From the NCBI RefSeq assembly GCF_039543385.1, contig NZ_BAABJQ010000011.1:186001-250000 (forward strand): DNA of 64,000 bases, given 5' to 3'. The position numbers were made by a program, and so were the translations under genes. Positions within the stretch are counted from its first letter, which is position 1; each line of letters opens with the position of its first letter. Shown here piece after piece: positions 1 to 8,293 of the stretch. The notes beneath the pieces were generated by a model. That model was given only the letters and a program-made list of their open reading frames with translations, was not told where the DNA came from and made no database searches. The DNA is from Rugosimonospora acidiphila (lineage in GTDB: Bacteria > Actinomycetota > Actinomycetes > Mycobacteriales > Micromonosporaceae).

Positions 1-1950
1 GTCGAGCTGGGGGTGCGTGCCCGGCGGGGCCCGCTGGCCCTGATCCCGCCGACCGCCATCTACGCCGGCGCGCTGATCATGGCGGGCCCGCACGGCGGGG
101 TGGAGCCGTGGCGCGCCCTGGCCTACGTCGTGCTGGCCGCCGGTGCGCTGGCGACCGCCGCCTCCGGCCGGACGGTGGACAGGCCGGTGCCGGGTGGGCC
201 CGCTCCGGTCACCTTCGGCGGCCCGGGGGCCGGGCCACAGCCCATGCCCGAGCTTGCCGCGCCGGGGCGCCTTCAGCTGCGGGTACGGGCGGCGGCCGGG
301 ATAGCGGTGTTCGTCGCGCTGGCCGCGGCCCTGGTCCCGGTGCTCACCGTGAGCCTGCCGGACGATCCGATCGACCCGCGCAGCGCGGTCGCTCCACCGC
401 AGTCCGACCTCCTTGACCAGGACCCGCTGGCCCGCATCTCCGGCTGGATGGCCAACCCGGGCGAGCCCCTGTTCGACGCGACCATGTCCGCCGCCAGCAA
501 GGTCGAGCTGGCCGTGCTCAGCGACTTCGACGGGGCCACCTGGACGATCGGGGCCCAGTACCGCGACGCGGGGCGGCAGCTGCCGCCGCTGGCCCCGCCG
601 CCCGGTGGCGCCGCCGCCCCGATTTCGGTCAGCCAGGTCACCGAGCAGTTCACCGTGCGCGACCTGGGCGGCTCGCTGGTGCCGGCGGTCAGCGTCCCGC
701 ATGACATCGACGGCATCCGGGTCGCGTACGACGAGGGCAGCGGCACCCTGCTGCGCCCGAACGGGCTGCCCCCGGGTACCAGCTACTCGGTCACCTCCGA
801 GGTGCCCAGGTCGAACCCGAACGTGCTGCCGATGGCCACCGTGCCCAGCGGGCCGGACGTCGCCAGGTACCTGGACACCGGCGGCGACGTGCCGGCCCCG
901 ATGCAGAAGCTCGCCCAGTCCATCGAGCAGGGCAGCGGCGGCGCCTACCAGCGCGCGTACGCCCTCCAGCAGTTCATCGCCGAGCACTACACCTTCGCCC
1001 CCGACGCGCCCAGCGGCCACAACTACGCGAACCTGCAGTTCTTCCTGCTCGCCCCGGTCGAACAGGGCGGCCAGCGGGGCACCTCGGAGCAGTTCGCGGC
1101 CTCCTACGCGGCGCTCGGCCGGTTGATGGGCCTGCCCACCCGGGTGGTGGTCGGCTTCAACGTGCCGGCCGGCCACAGCACGGTCGTCGGCAAGGACGCC
1201 ACGGCCTGGCCCGAGGTGCTGTTCTCGGGCGTCGGCTGGGTGCCGTTCGACCCGATGCCCGGCAACGGCACTCAGCACCGCTCGCTGGAGCAGGACTACA
1301 AGCCGACGCCGACCCCGCCGGCGCCGTCCGACTCCGCCACGCCGCCGGTGCCGAAGCTGCCGTCGTTCTCGGCCAGCCCGCATCCCAGCCGCAGCGCCGC
1401 CGCGCAGTCCGCCGCCGGCGGGCTGCCGCCCTGGACGCCGTGGGTCGTCGTCGGGGTGGTGGTGCTGCTCGTGCTGTTCACCGAGCTGGGCGTGGTGCTG
1501 ACCCGCCGATCGCAGCGCCACGCCAGACTGTCGCGGGGCGCGCCGTCGGACCGGGTACGGGGCGCCTGGCTGGAGGTGCTCGACGCGCTGCGGCTGGCCG
1601 GCCGCCGGCCGCCGGGGCACCTGACCGCTACCGAGGTGGCCCAGTGGGCGGCCCGCCCGCCGGACGGGCCGGGCGCCGCGCTGCCTTCGCTGGACGTGCT
1701 GGTGGAGCTGGCCAACCTGGTGGCGTTCGCACCGGAGTTCGCGGACGAGCGGGACGCGGCCACGGCGGTCTCCGGGGCGGTGGCCTACGTGCGCGGCCTG
1801 CGGCGCACCCAGCCGCTGTGGCGCCGGGTGCTGTGGGACCTGCGTCCCGGCCCGCTGCGCTGGACCAACGCCTCGTTCCCGGAGCCGGCCGCCCCGAGCG
1901 CCGCGCAGACCGGGCCGGGCACGCTGCGCCCGGCGGCCCCGCGTCGCTGA
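1..1950 (+). CDS. Transglutaminase-like membrane protein (TgpA/DUF3488 type), 5' end outside window
   Basis: The reading frame is open to base 1, so the N-terminus lies outside the window; numbering here is from the first in-window GTG at 13. Two hydrophobic segments (about residues 9-50 and 93-115), an extracytoplasmic transglutaminase-like domain (about 300-420), a Pro/Ser-rich stretch and a last membrane helix (about 476-498) followed by a cytoplasmic tail match the TgpA architecture common in actinobacteria next to MoxR/DUF58 genes. The fold is recognisable around GTSEQFAASYAALGRLMG and FDPMPG, but the catalytic Cys position is Ser358 and the His position is Thr397; only Asp413 remains. 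I infer a catalytically inactive member that may act as a cell-envelope scaffold. Confidence 0.8.
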   Translation, partial: VELGVRARRGPLALIPPTAIYAGALIMAGPHGGVEPWRALAYVVLAAGALATAASGRTVDRPVPGGPAPVTFGGPGAGPQPMPELAAPGRLQLRVRAAAGIAVFVALAAALVPVLTVSLPDDPIDPRSAVAPPQSDLLDQDPLARISGWMANPGEPLFDATMSAASKVELAVLSDFDGATWTIGAQYRDAGRQLPPLAPPPGGAAAPISVSQVTEQFTVRDLGGSLVPAVSVPHDIDGIRVAYDEGSGTLLRPNGLPPGTSYSVTSEVPRSNPNVLPMATVPSGPDVARYLDTGGDVPAPMQKLAQSIEQGSGGAYQRAYALQQFIAEHYTFAPDAPSGHNYANLQFFLLAPVEQGGQRGTSEQFAASYAALGRLMGLPTRVVVGFNVPAGHSTVVGKDATAWPEVLFSGVGWVPFDPMPGNGTQHRSLEQDYKPTPTPPAPSDSATPPVPKLPSFSASPHPSRSAAAQSAAGGLPPWTPWVVVGVVVLLVLFTELGVVLTRRSQRHARLSRGAPSDRVRGAWLEVLDALRLAGRRPPGHLTATEVAQWAARPPDGPGAALPSLDVLVELANLVAFAPEFADERDAATAVSGAVAYVRGLRRTQPLWRRVLWDLRPGPLRWTNASFPEPAAPSAAQTGPGTLRPAAPRR

Positions 1951-2109
1951 ACGCGGGCTCGTCGGTCAGCCGGTGTCGCTTCGGGTCTCGGCGACCGGCA
2001 GCGCCGGTAGCGGGATCGACCAGTCCCATCATCCGGGCGTACACCGCGTCCTGAACCGCGTGATCGATCGGCGGGCGCCGGGGGAGCATTCCCTGGCGCG
2101 CCGTTTCGT

Positions 2110-3120
2110 TCACTGAACGGTGCCGAGATCTTCGAGGTAGCCGAGTCGGCCGGCGGGAATGGCGTAGTCGGTGGTGTAGCGTTTCGAGCGCCGGTGCCAG
2201 TCGTAGGCTCCCCGGATCAGAGCGCGGATCCCGTCGGTGCGGTATTCCTCGACGGCCTCCCGCTCCTTCGCGCCGAGGCTGAATGTGTCGTAGACCTTCG
2301 GCAGGCAGGTCTCCAGCAGGAGGAACTGTTCGAGGCGCGTGCGGACTTCATCTTGCATATGCGTGATGCTCTGGCTCCGTGTCCAGCCGTGTTGGCGCAT
2401 GAGGATGAGGACCATGTTGTTCTGCTCACCACGGGCCTCTTCTTTCTCCAGGGACGCGATGTCGTTGTCGATGATGTTGGTGTCGATGGCGATCTGGAGC
2501 ATGGCGGTCAGGATGGCGCTGTCGAAGAGGCGCTGGGGGACCTCGTAGCGGCCCACACGCTCGGCGAGGTCCACGGTGGGCTGAGCACCGATGGTGCGCC
2601 GGCGCATGGCGAGGTATTCGCCGGCCGTCTCGTAGGGGGTGTCGTAGTGGCGGCTGGAGGCTTCGTCGACGTATCCGGCCAGATAGCCCCGCCACGTGCG
2701 CGCGGCGCGGGCACGCCACGCGGGGGACATGCCCTGGCAGGTGCGCCGCCATGTATCGGCGAATCCATGGGCGATCGGGGGTGCGGTGGTGGGAAGGGGC
2801 CCGTCGAGTGCGGCGGCGACGACATCGGTGAGCTGCTTGGCCTGCTGGGGGTCGGCGCCGCGTGGTCCGTCAAAGAGGTCGTCGAAGAGGAAGAAGAACG
2901 TCATCAGATCGACGCCCAGGTCCAGGTCGGCTCCGGTGGCCGAGGGGTAGAAGCGTGCGGCCAGATCGGCGTAGTCGGCGGTGCGATGGCGTTCGGCGGC
3001 GGCCTCGGTGGTGATGAGGCCAAGGGCGCTCGGCCAAGCCAGGTGATCGGTGCGGGCGCGCTCGCAGTCGGGGCTGCGGCGGCTGGGGATGGGCATGTAG
3101 AAGTTGACGTCCTGCGGCAT
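2110..3120 (-). CDS. ptlA: Pentalenene synthase-like class I sesquiterpene cyclase
   Basis: Expected to cyclise farnesyl diphosphate to the tricyclic sesquiterpene pentalenene in the cytoplasm. The 336-residue product has the length of Streptomyces pentalenene synthase and resembles it end to end as I remember that sequence. Visible motifs: the Mg-binding DDLFD at 80-84 preceded by Phe76/Phe77, the NSE triad Asn219/Ser223/Glu227 within NDIASLEKE, and Trp308-His309 near the C-terminus, all at the numbering used for the crystallised enzyme. The start is the ATG at 3120, behind an AGGGGG ribosome site; the frame stays open further upstream without support. It lies downstream of a PtlI-like P450 on the same strand. 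A related cyclase with a different main product cannot be excluded. Confidence 0.88.
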   Translation of the reverse strand: MPQDVNFYMPIPSRRSPDCERARTDHLAWPSALGLITTEAAAERHRTADYADLAARFYPSATGADLDLGVDLMTFFFLFDDLFDGPRGADPQQAKQLTDVVAAALDGPLPTTAPPIAHGFADTWRRTCQGMSPAWRARAARTWRGYLAGYVDEASSRHYDTPYETAGEYLAMRRRTIGAQPTVDLAERVGRYEVPQRLFDSAILTAMLQIAIDTNIIDNDIASLEKEEARGEQNNMVLILMRQHGWTRSQSITHMQDEVRTRLEQFLLLETCLPKVYDTFSLGAKEREAVEEYRTDGIRALIRGAYDWHRRSKRYTTDYAIPAGRLGYLEDLGTVQ

Positions 3121-3391
3121 TGCGGGGCCCCCTGGGTCTGGGCGTGGGTTACGGGCGTGCCATTCCGCTTTCGCGCGGAGGGCGACAGGGGCGGCGGCCT
3201 GGTAGACGATGCCCATCACACTCATCACCTCGGAATGCCGCCGGTGGAGGTGATGCGCGAGAGAATCAGCAGGCTTCTGCGGCACATGCGGACGGGTCGG
3301 GCAGCGCTGCGCCGATCACTTGGCCGATGCCCGCCGCGACGGTGTGAAACGCGGCGCGGACTACGAGCAGTCGGGTCGCAGTCGCGAGCAT
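3121..3391. other. Intergenic gap between P450 and terpene synthase
   Basis: This 271-base gap separates two same-strand genes. The ribosome binding site of the synthase is at its left edge. No second gene, strong hairpin or clear promoter was recognised, so I cannot say whether the two genes share a transcript. Confidence 0.4.
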
Positions 3392-4738
3392 TTACGTGTG
3401 GGTGGCCCGCACGGTGGCGCGCATCTGCAGCCCGCGGGGTCGAAGGGTGAGCGCCGCAGTGGGGCGTGGCGGGTGGCTGGGCAGGGACTGAAGGCGCCAG
3501 CGGGCCGTGATGGCGGCTAGCGAGAGGGTGGCCATCGTGATGCCGAACTGGTCGCCGACGCATCTGCGGGGGCCGCTGCCGAACGGGATGAACGCGCCGC
3601 GGCGCGACGGCCGGTGGTCGCCGTCCCAGCGTTCGGGATCAAAGCGTTCGGGGTCTTCGAACAGGTCGCCGCGGTGGTGGAGCAGGTAGGGACTGTAGAC
3701 GAGGGTCGTGTTGGCCGGGAGGCGATGGTCGCCTAGCTGGACGGGAGCGGTGGTGACGCGGGTGAGCATCCACAGCGGCGGGTACAGACGCAGCGTCTCG
3801 GTGATGATGCGGCCTGTCAGCGCCAGCCGTGGCAGATGGTCCAGGGTGGGCAGCGCGCCCGCGAGCACACTGTCCAGCTCGGCATAGAGGCGTTCTTCGA
3901 CATGAGGGTGCTGTGCTACCAGGTGCAATGCCCAAGCTAGGGCGTTGGCGGTAGATTCCGGACCGCCCAGGAAGAACGTGATGACCTGATCGCTGATCTC
4001 AGCCTCGGCCAGGCCGCCCCCATCGCCATCTACGTCGCGGGCGGTCAGGAGCGCCGAGAGCAGGTCACCGCGGTCGGCGGGATGGGCCCGGCGTTCAGCG
4101 ATGAGAGCGTCGATGGTGTGACGCAGGCGGGTGCGGGCCTGGTGATAGCGACGATTGGCGGGCGTGGGCAGGCGATTGAACGCCGGTGGCATGATCGCGC
4201 GCCGGTACATGCCGGCGAAGACGGTGGCGAGGTCGTCCAGGGTCTCGCGCAAGGCCGTCGGAGGCAGCTCGCCCGAGAACATGGTCTCCACGCCGGCCCC
4301 CATAGTGATCTTCAGCGTCTCGGCGGGGATGTCGAGGACCTGACCATCGCGCCAGCTTCCAGCGACTGCGGCGATCTGAGCGGTCATCGTCTGCGCGTAG
4401 CCCGGAATGCGATCGTGGTGAAAGGCGGGTTGGACCAGGCTGCGCTGCCTGCGGTGTTGGCCGTGCGGACAGGTGGCGACGCCGCCACCGGCGATCTCCC
4501 GTGCGCGGTCGAACAGCGGGCCGCCCTTGTCGAAACTGGCATCGTCGCGCAGGACCTGCCGGGTCAGCTCCGGGTCGCACACCACGACCGCCGAGAACGG
4601 ACCGATCCGGATCCTGGCCAGATCACCGGAGGCCGGAAGCGAGGCCAGGAATGCGAGCGGGTCGCGCAGCAGCGGCAGGACGTGGCCGAACACAGGCAGT
4701 GCACCAGGCGCGGTGAGAGGCTTCGTCGCGATCTCCAT
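3392..4738 (-). CDS. ptlI: Cytochrome P450, likely pentalenene C13 oxidase (PtlI/CYP183-like)
   Basis: A 448-residue class I bacterial P450. The heme-binding loop FGSGPRRCVG puts the axial thiolate at Cys393, the K-helix ExxR is ETLR at 314-317, and the I-helix is GGPEST at 258-263, where the usual Thr after the acidic residue is Ser262. By family knowledge, PtlI oxidises pentalenene stepwise at C13 toward 1-deoxypentalenic acid; length and neighbourhood fit that role, but the substrate is inferred from context. The ATG at 4738 has a good GGAGAAAG site; the upstream in-frame ATG at 4807 does not. No ferredoxin or ferredoxin reductase is encoded nearby. Confidence 0.8.
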   Translation of the reverse strand: MEIATKPLTAPGALPVFGHVLPLLRDPLAFLASLPASGDLARIRIGPFSAVVVCDPELTRQVLRDDASFDKGGPLFDRAREIAGGGVATCPHGQHRRQRSLVQPAFHHDRIPGYAQTMTAQIAAVAGSWRDGQVLDIPAETLKITMGAGVETMFSGELPPTALRETLDDLATVFAGMYRRAIMPPAFNRLPTPANRRYHQARTRLRHTIDALIAERRAHPADRGDLLSALLTARDVDGDGGGLAEAEISDQVITFFLGGPESTANALAWALHLVAQHPHVEERLYAELDSVLAGALPTLDHLPRLALTGRIITETLRLYPPLWMLTRVTTAPVQLGDHRLPANTTLVYSPYLLHHRGDLFEDPERFDPERWDGDHRPSRRGAFIPFGSGPRRCVGDQFGITMATLSLAAITARWRLQSLPSHPPRPTAALTLRPRGLQMRATVRATHT

Positions 4739-5005
4739 GACTTTCTCCAAGTGCAGCTTCACGAGACAGGACAATGAGGCGCCGGGTCCGTTGGAGAACC
4801 TGATCATCGCGCTCGGGATACTGTAGCCTTTATTGCGATCTTGTAGTAGATGTCTCGGATCCGGCGAGTGGACAGTAGCCGTACGCTTCGTGGAGACGTT
4901 GGGGTTGTGGTTGGGGTGCTACGCGGTCAGCCTCCGCATCCCACTCCACTCGCGGCGCTCTCGCGCACGCGGGCGCTGGCAGGCTGGCGCCACGGTCGCG
5001 AAGTA
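4739..5005. promoter_or_regulatory. Upstream region of the terpenoid genes
   Basis: No protein-coding gene is supported in this stretch. A relatively AT-rich segment at about 4815-4850 read on the minus strand contains TACAGT, a possible -10 element for the P450 gene. No convincing -35 element or operator was seen. Confidence 0.35.
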
Positions 5006-5043
5006 TCAGAGGCCGCACCCGCCGACGCGGGTACGGCCTCTGA
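5006..5043 (-). terminator. Hairpin terminator of the large secreted protein gene
   Basis: The arms TCAGAGGCCG and CGGCCTCTGA are perfect complements, and an inner ACCCG/CGGGT pair closes the loop further. The hairpin lies about 45 bases beyond the stop codon of the minus-strand gene ending at 5089. There is no U tract, as is common in high-GC actinobacteria. Confidence 0.7.
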
Positions 5044-5088
5044 AGCGGCGATTGTGGCTGGTGTTCTAGCTGGGTTGGCTCCACCCGG

Positions 5089-7254
5089 TCAGCAGGTGAT
5101 GCTGCCCTTGCGGACCGCGTGGCCGCCGTCGTCGCTGTCGTCGGCCCAGTACACGGGCTTCGAACCGCTCACGCATTCGCCGCCCCCGGCCACCGAGAAA
5201 CCCTCGTTGTTGTAGTTGGGCATTCCGCTGGGCCGGTTGTAGACGGCGGTGGTGGCGAACGCCCCGGAGGCGTTGACCTGCATGGTCCTGTGCTGGCCGT
5301 TGCAGGTGTCGTCACAGACGATCCACAGGCGCGAGGCCTGCGGTTCCCACTGCAGTTCCATGACGCCGGCCATCCCGCTGCTGATCGAGGCGATCCGGGT
5401 GAAGGCGCCAGAGTCCTGGAGGACGTAGCCGTACACCATGCCGGTGCCTTCGACACCAAGGAAGAACACACCGCCTCCGTGCGCGCCGTAGCCGTTCGGG
5501 TTGTACGCCGCGCCGGTCGACGCATCCCTGAACCCGGCGCTGGTCAGGTAGCTGTCGGGTACCCAGGTGATGCCCTCGAAGCCGAGGTTGGAGCCGACGG
5601 ACGGCAGGTCCGAGGTGAGGTTCCACTCCTTCGTGGCGGTCAGCGTGGTGCCCGTGCCGGAAACGTCGTAGCGGAGGACGGACAGCCGGCTGCTGTCGGA
5701 CGCGTCGCCGTTGCGCTCACTAGCGACGAACACGCCGCCCGCCGAACCGGAGCCGGTGAGGGTGACTCCCTCGTCGTCGGGAGTGCCGGAGCCCCCGGGG
5801 TACCGCAGGGTCTTGCCGGAGGCCCAGCCGTTGGCCGTGTCGGGCTTCCAGCCGCCGGAGCCGTTCGGGACGAGGCGCCACAGCGTGCCGCTGTTCTGCG
5901 CACCCCACATCACGCCGCCGTTCTGGTAGTCGCCCTCCTGGTAGAGACCGCTGAGGTCCTCGCCGAAGACGTTCGATCCGTCCGCGTTGGCGATCGAGCT
6001 GCTGCCCGGCCAGGCGACGGGGGTGAGGGGGTTGGTGGAGGGTGAGGTGCTGGGACCGGGTGAGGTGCTCGGGCTGGGCGAGCCGGTGGGTGTGGCGCTC
6101 GCCGAGGGAGAGGCGCTGGGGCTGGGCGCACCGCCGGTGCTGGGGGCGAGGGCGACACCCCGGAATGCCTTCTTGGAGCCGGCCGTGGCGAGGGTGGTCG
6201 CCGAGCCGGACATGGCGGCGGCCGCACCGCTGGGGTCGGTCAGCGTGTAGAGCGTGCCGCTGGTGCCGGAGGAGCCGCTGCTCGTCGCGTAAAGAACGGC
6301 TCGACCGCCGTCGACCAAGCCGGTGAGACCCACGACGTGAGACACGCTCTTGCTGCCCTCGGCCTTCCAGGCGCCGCCGACCAGGCTGAATTTGTTGATC
6401 TTCCCGGCGCTGCTGTCCGCGGCGTACAAAGTGTCGGGGGTGGCTCCGCCGGAGAGGTTGAGCAGGACGTAGCCGTAGGGGTCGCCGCTGCTCTCGGGGC
6501 TGCCCGGGAGGTTGGCCAGCTTCTGCCCGGAGGTGGTAGGTGTGCCGGCGCCCACCCTGGAGATACCGACGTCATCCTTGTCGGAGGAGACGTACAGCTG
6601 GCCGCCGGCGATCTGCACCTCGCGCACGTTCTCGTCGGTGAGCCGGGTGAAGGTGCCTGAGCCGAGGGTGGTGTACCCGATGCCGCCGTTGGCACCGGAA
6701 ACCCAGATGTGAGTGCCGTCGGTGCTGGCGGTGCCGCGCACGTTGTTGTCGTCGGCGAACTCGTCCAGCATCGTCGTGGTGTTCACGGCGCCGTCGGCGC
6801 CGACGCGGGCGATGGTGACGTCGTCCGTCGAGGCGACGCTGTCCGTGCCGACTGACTTGTGATAGCCGGGCGCCATCAGGTAGCGGCCGTCGGCCGAGAG
6901 TGTGATCTGCCCCTCCGAGGTGGCGCTGCCGGAGGCCGTGAGTTCGTGGGTACTGCCGCTGTCGCTGGCCGGCAGGGCGATGGAACGTACCAGCGTGCCG
7001 GTGGAGGCGTACTCGTCGAGGAATACCGGCGCGGCGTTGTCGCTCAGGGAGGTGCTTCCATCGCCGACCCGGTAGACCACCACGTCTCCGGCGGTGAAGG
7101 CGGTGGTGGTGGTCGCGTTGGCGACCATCGGAACGACGAGCGTGCCGAGCACCAGGGCGCCGGCGAGGGCGCCGCCGATCGTGGTCCTGCGGCTCATTCG
7201 GGCGGGTGCGGGGCGCGCGGTCTGCCGACCGACCTGGGGGCTTCTGCCATTCAC
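5089..7254 (-). CDS. Large secreted protein with Pro/Ser/Thr-rich linker, function unknown
   Basis: An exported 721-residue protein. A basic N-terminus with MSRRTTIGGALAG (about residue 20) followed by a hydrophobic stretch and ANA is a Tat- or Sec-type signal. The mature part has an N-terminal domain rich in short Gly/Ser/Thr strands, a linker of Pro-Ser repeats at about 370-415, and a C-terminal domain with repeated strand-like motifs ending in paired Cys residues. It looks like one or two beta-propellers; the C-terminal part (FEGITWVPDSYL, DDEGVTLTG) is reminiscent of phytase-like or SdiA-regulated propellers, but I see no catalytic motif. The start is uncertain between GTG 7254 (AAAGG upstream) and ATG 7197. 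It seems to be a monocistronic unit. Confidence 0.7.
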   Translation of the reverse strand: MNGRSPQVGRQTARPAPARMSRRTTIGGALAGALVLGTLVVPMVANATTTTAFTAGDVVVYRVGDGSTSLSDNAAPVFLDEYASTGTLVRSIALPASDSGSTHELTASGSATSEGQITLSADGRYLMAPGYHKSVGTDSVASTDDVTIARVGADGAVNTTTMLDEFADDNNVRGTASTDGTHIWVSGANGGIGYTTLGSGTFTRLTDENVREVQIAGGQLYVSSDKDDVGISRVGAGTPTTSGQKLANLPGSPESSGDPYGYVLLNLSGGATPDTLYAADSSAGKINKFSLVGGAWKAEGSKSVSHVVGLTGLVDGGRAVLYATSSGSSGTSGTLYTLTDPSGAAAAMSGSATTLATAGSKKAFRGVALAPSTGGAPSPSASPSASATPTGSPSPSTSPGPSTSPSTNPLTPVAWPGSSSIANADGSNVFGEDLSGLYQEGDYQNGGVMWGAQNSGTLWRLVPNGSGGWKPDTANGWASGKTLRYPGGSGTPDDEGVTLTGSGSAGGVFVASERNGDASDSSRLSVLRYDVSGTGTTLTATKEWNLTSDLPSVGSNLGFEGITWVPDSYLTSAGFRDASTGAAYNPNGYGAHGGGVFFLGVEGTGMVYGYVLQDSGAFTRIASISSGMAGVMELQWEPQASRLWIVCDDTCNGQHRTMQVNASGAFATTAVYNRPSGMPNYNNEGFSVAGGGECVSGSKPVYWADDSDDGGHAVRKGSITC

Positions 7255-7447
7255 GGAACGGGTTGCCTTTCAACGCCGAAGGTGGGACCGCCGCCGGGGT
7301 CGGGAGACCTTACGGCGGCGGAGGTGACCAAGAGGGGCGTAAATGGCGTCATCGTGTCGATCCAGCGTGACGTACGGATGAACTGCGTAGGTCGCCGCTC
7401 CGTCCCTGGGGCGCACAGCACGGATCACACGCACAGAACGGATCTCA
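7255..7447. other. Intergenic sequence without recognised gene
   Basis: This is the upstream region of the minus-strand secreted protein. It holds no supported ORF and no operator-like palindrome that I could identify. It borders the decayed operon scrap at 7448. Confidence 0.4.
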
Positions 7448-7548
7448 CGGCTCAGCGCAGAACCGCGTCCTGCGCGCTCAGCAGCGCCAGGTCCGCCCAG
7501 CTTGGCAGCCTCTCCCAGTCGCCCGTCGAACACGGAGCACGGGTGGAA
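7448..7548 (-). pseudogene. Decayed scrap of the KDG kinase and PLP-enzyme genes
   Basis: Bases 7448-7525 match the last 78 bases around the stop of the kinase gene (8290-8367) with nine mismatches, and read on the minus strand as GDWERLPSWADLALLSAQDAVLR then stop, against GDWEGLPSRADLALLSAEDAVLR. Directly adjoining, 7525-7548 matches 10027-10050 of the PLP-enzyme gene at 21 of 24 positions and encodes HPCSVFD against HPCSAFD, in another frame. The two scraps are fused, with everything that separates them in the intact operon missing. I read this as the remains of a duplicated operon end that collapsed by deletion. Confidence 0.65.
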
Positions 7549-7583
7549 CCGGGGGCCTCGCGTCGCTGAGTACGGCGCCATCG

Positions 7584-7594
7584 TACCGTTGGTA
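7584..7594 (+). promoter_or_regulatory. Small inverted repeat ahead of the antitoxin gene
   Basis: TACC-GTT-GGTA is centred 16 bases upstream of the antitoxin ATG, next to its AGGA ribosome site. Type II modules are usually autorepressed at such a palindrome; binding here is inferred only. Confidence 0.4.
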
Positions 7595-7604
7595 GGATGA
7601 AAGT

Positions 7605-7853
7605 ATGACTGTCAAGCTCAGCATCAGCGTGCCCGACGATGTCGCCGCCTATCTGCAGAGCCAGGACAATGTCTCGGCCGCGGTGACCGACGCCGTCCGC
7701 AAGGTGCTTCCCGAGGCCCGTCGCGCTCGTCAACGGGCCGCCGCCCAGGCATACGGCGAGTACCTGCGCCACAGGACCGCGCAACAGGCCGCCGACGACC
7801 GGATCCTGGTCGAGAGCAGCAACGACATCGCTCTGCGTGACGCCCAGTGGTGA
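7605..7853 (+). CDS. Antitoxin of a type II (MazEF-like) module
   Basis: An 82-residue protein beginning MTVKLSISVPDDVAAYL, the strand-plus-helix signature of ribbon-helix-helix antitoxins, followed by an Arg/Ala-rich helix and a polar C-terminal tail of the kind that wraps the toxin. It should neutralise the downstream toxin and repress its own promoter. Its stop codon overlaps the GTG start region of the toxin gene, so the two are translationally coupled. The module lies between an intact KDG-kinase operon end and a decayed copy of it. Confidence 0.82.
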   Translation: MTVKLSISVPDDVAAYLQSQDNVSAAVTDAVRKVLPEARRARQRAAAQAYGEYLRHRTAQQAADDRILVESSNDIALRDAQW

Positions 7854-8164
7854 GACGGGGCCAGATCTGGACCCTGCTGCGCGGAGGCGGCCAGTACCGC
7901 GTGCTGGTGATCAGCAATGACGAGTACAACAGCGTCGACGAGCTGGCGGTCTGGGCACTCACCGTCGCCCGTGAGGTCCCGCATCCGAATCAGCTCTCGG
8001 TCCGGCTCACCGAGTCCGATCCCCTGGCCGGCGCGTTCGTCAGGATCCACAGCGTCGTGCAGATACTCGACCGGAACGCGTTGCGGGACAACCACGGCTT
8101 CGTCTCACACCAGACCATGAAACTCATCGAGGAAGCGCTTCGGGATTTTCTCGAACTGCCCTGA
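7847..8164 (+). CDS. MazF/PemK-family endoribonuclease toxin
   Basis: A 105-residue protein with the PemK/MazF opening RRGQIWTLLRGGGQYRVLVISNDEYN and a later SVVQILDRNAL that fits the family core. Such toxins cleave mRNA at short sequence motifs, and the antitoxin blocks them. Two adjacent GTG codons (7847 and 7850) overlap the antitoxin TGA; either can be the start. The cleavage motif cannot be predicted from sequence. Confidence 0.85.
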   Translation: MVRRGQIWTLLRGGGQYRVLVISNDEYNSVDELAVWALTVAREVPHPNQLSVRLTESDPLAGAFVRIHSVVQILDRNALRDNHGFVSHQTMKLIEEALRDFLELP

Positions 8165-8181
8165 CCCCACCGCAGAATGCG

Positions 8182-8231
8182 AAATCTTGGTGGCTTTCAC
8201 GCTCTCTAGGGTAGGAAAGCCTCCAAGATTT
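8182..8231. terminator. Long hairpin between convergent mazF-like and kinase genes
   Basis: Two 17-base arms (8182-8198 and 8215-8231) are complementary with a single mismatch around a 16-base loop. The stretch is AT-richer than its surroundings. It lies just after the toxin stop and about 60 bases beyond the kinase stop on the other strand, so it can serve as a bidirectional terminator. The low GC suggests it arrived together with the toxin-antitoxin module. Confidence 0.65.
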
Positions 8232-8293
8232 GAGAGTTTCTCGGCGCGGTGGCCGGATAGCCCGATCTTGGCCCATGACTGGCCCCGGTCGGC

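Noticed and set aside
1991..2008. Terminator between the transglutaminase-like gene and the terpene synthase gene
   Set aside because: Only a 6-bp stem (ACCGGC/GCCGGT) is present, too weak to call in this GC background.
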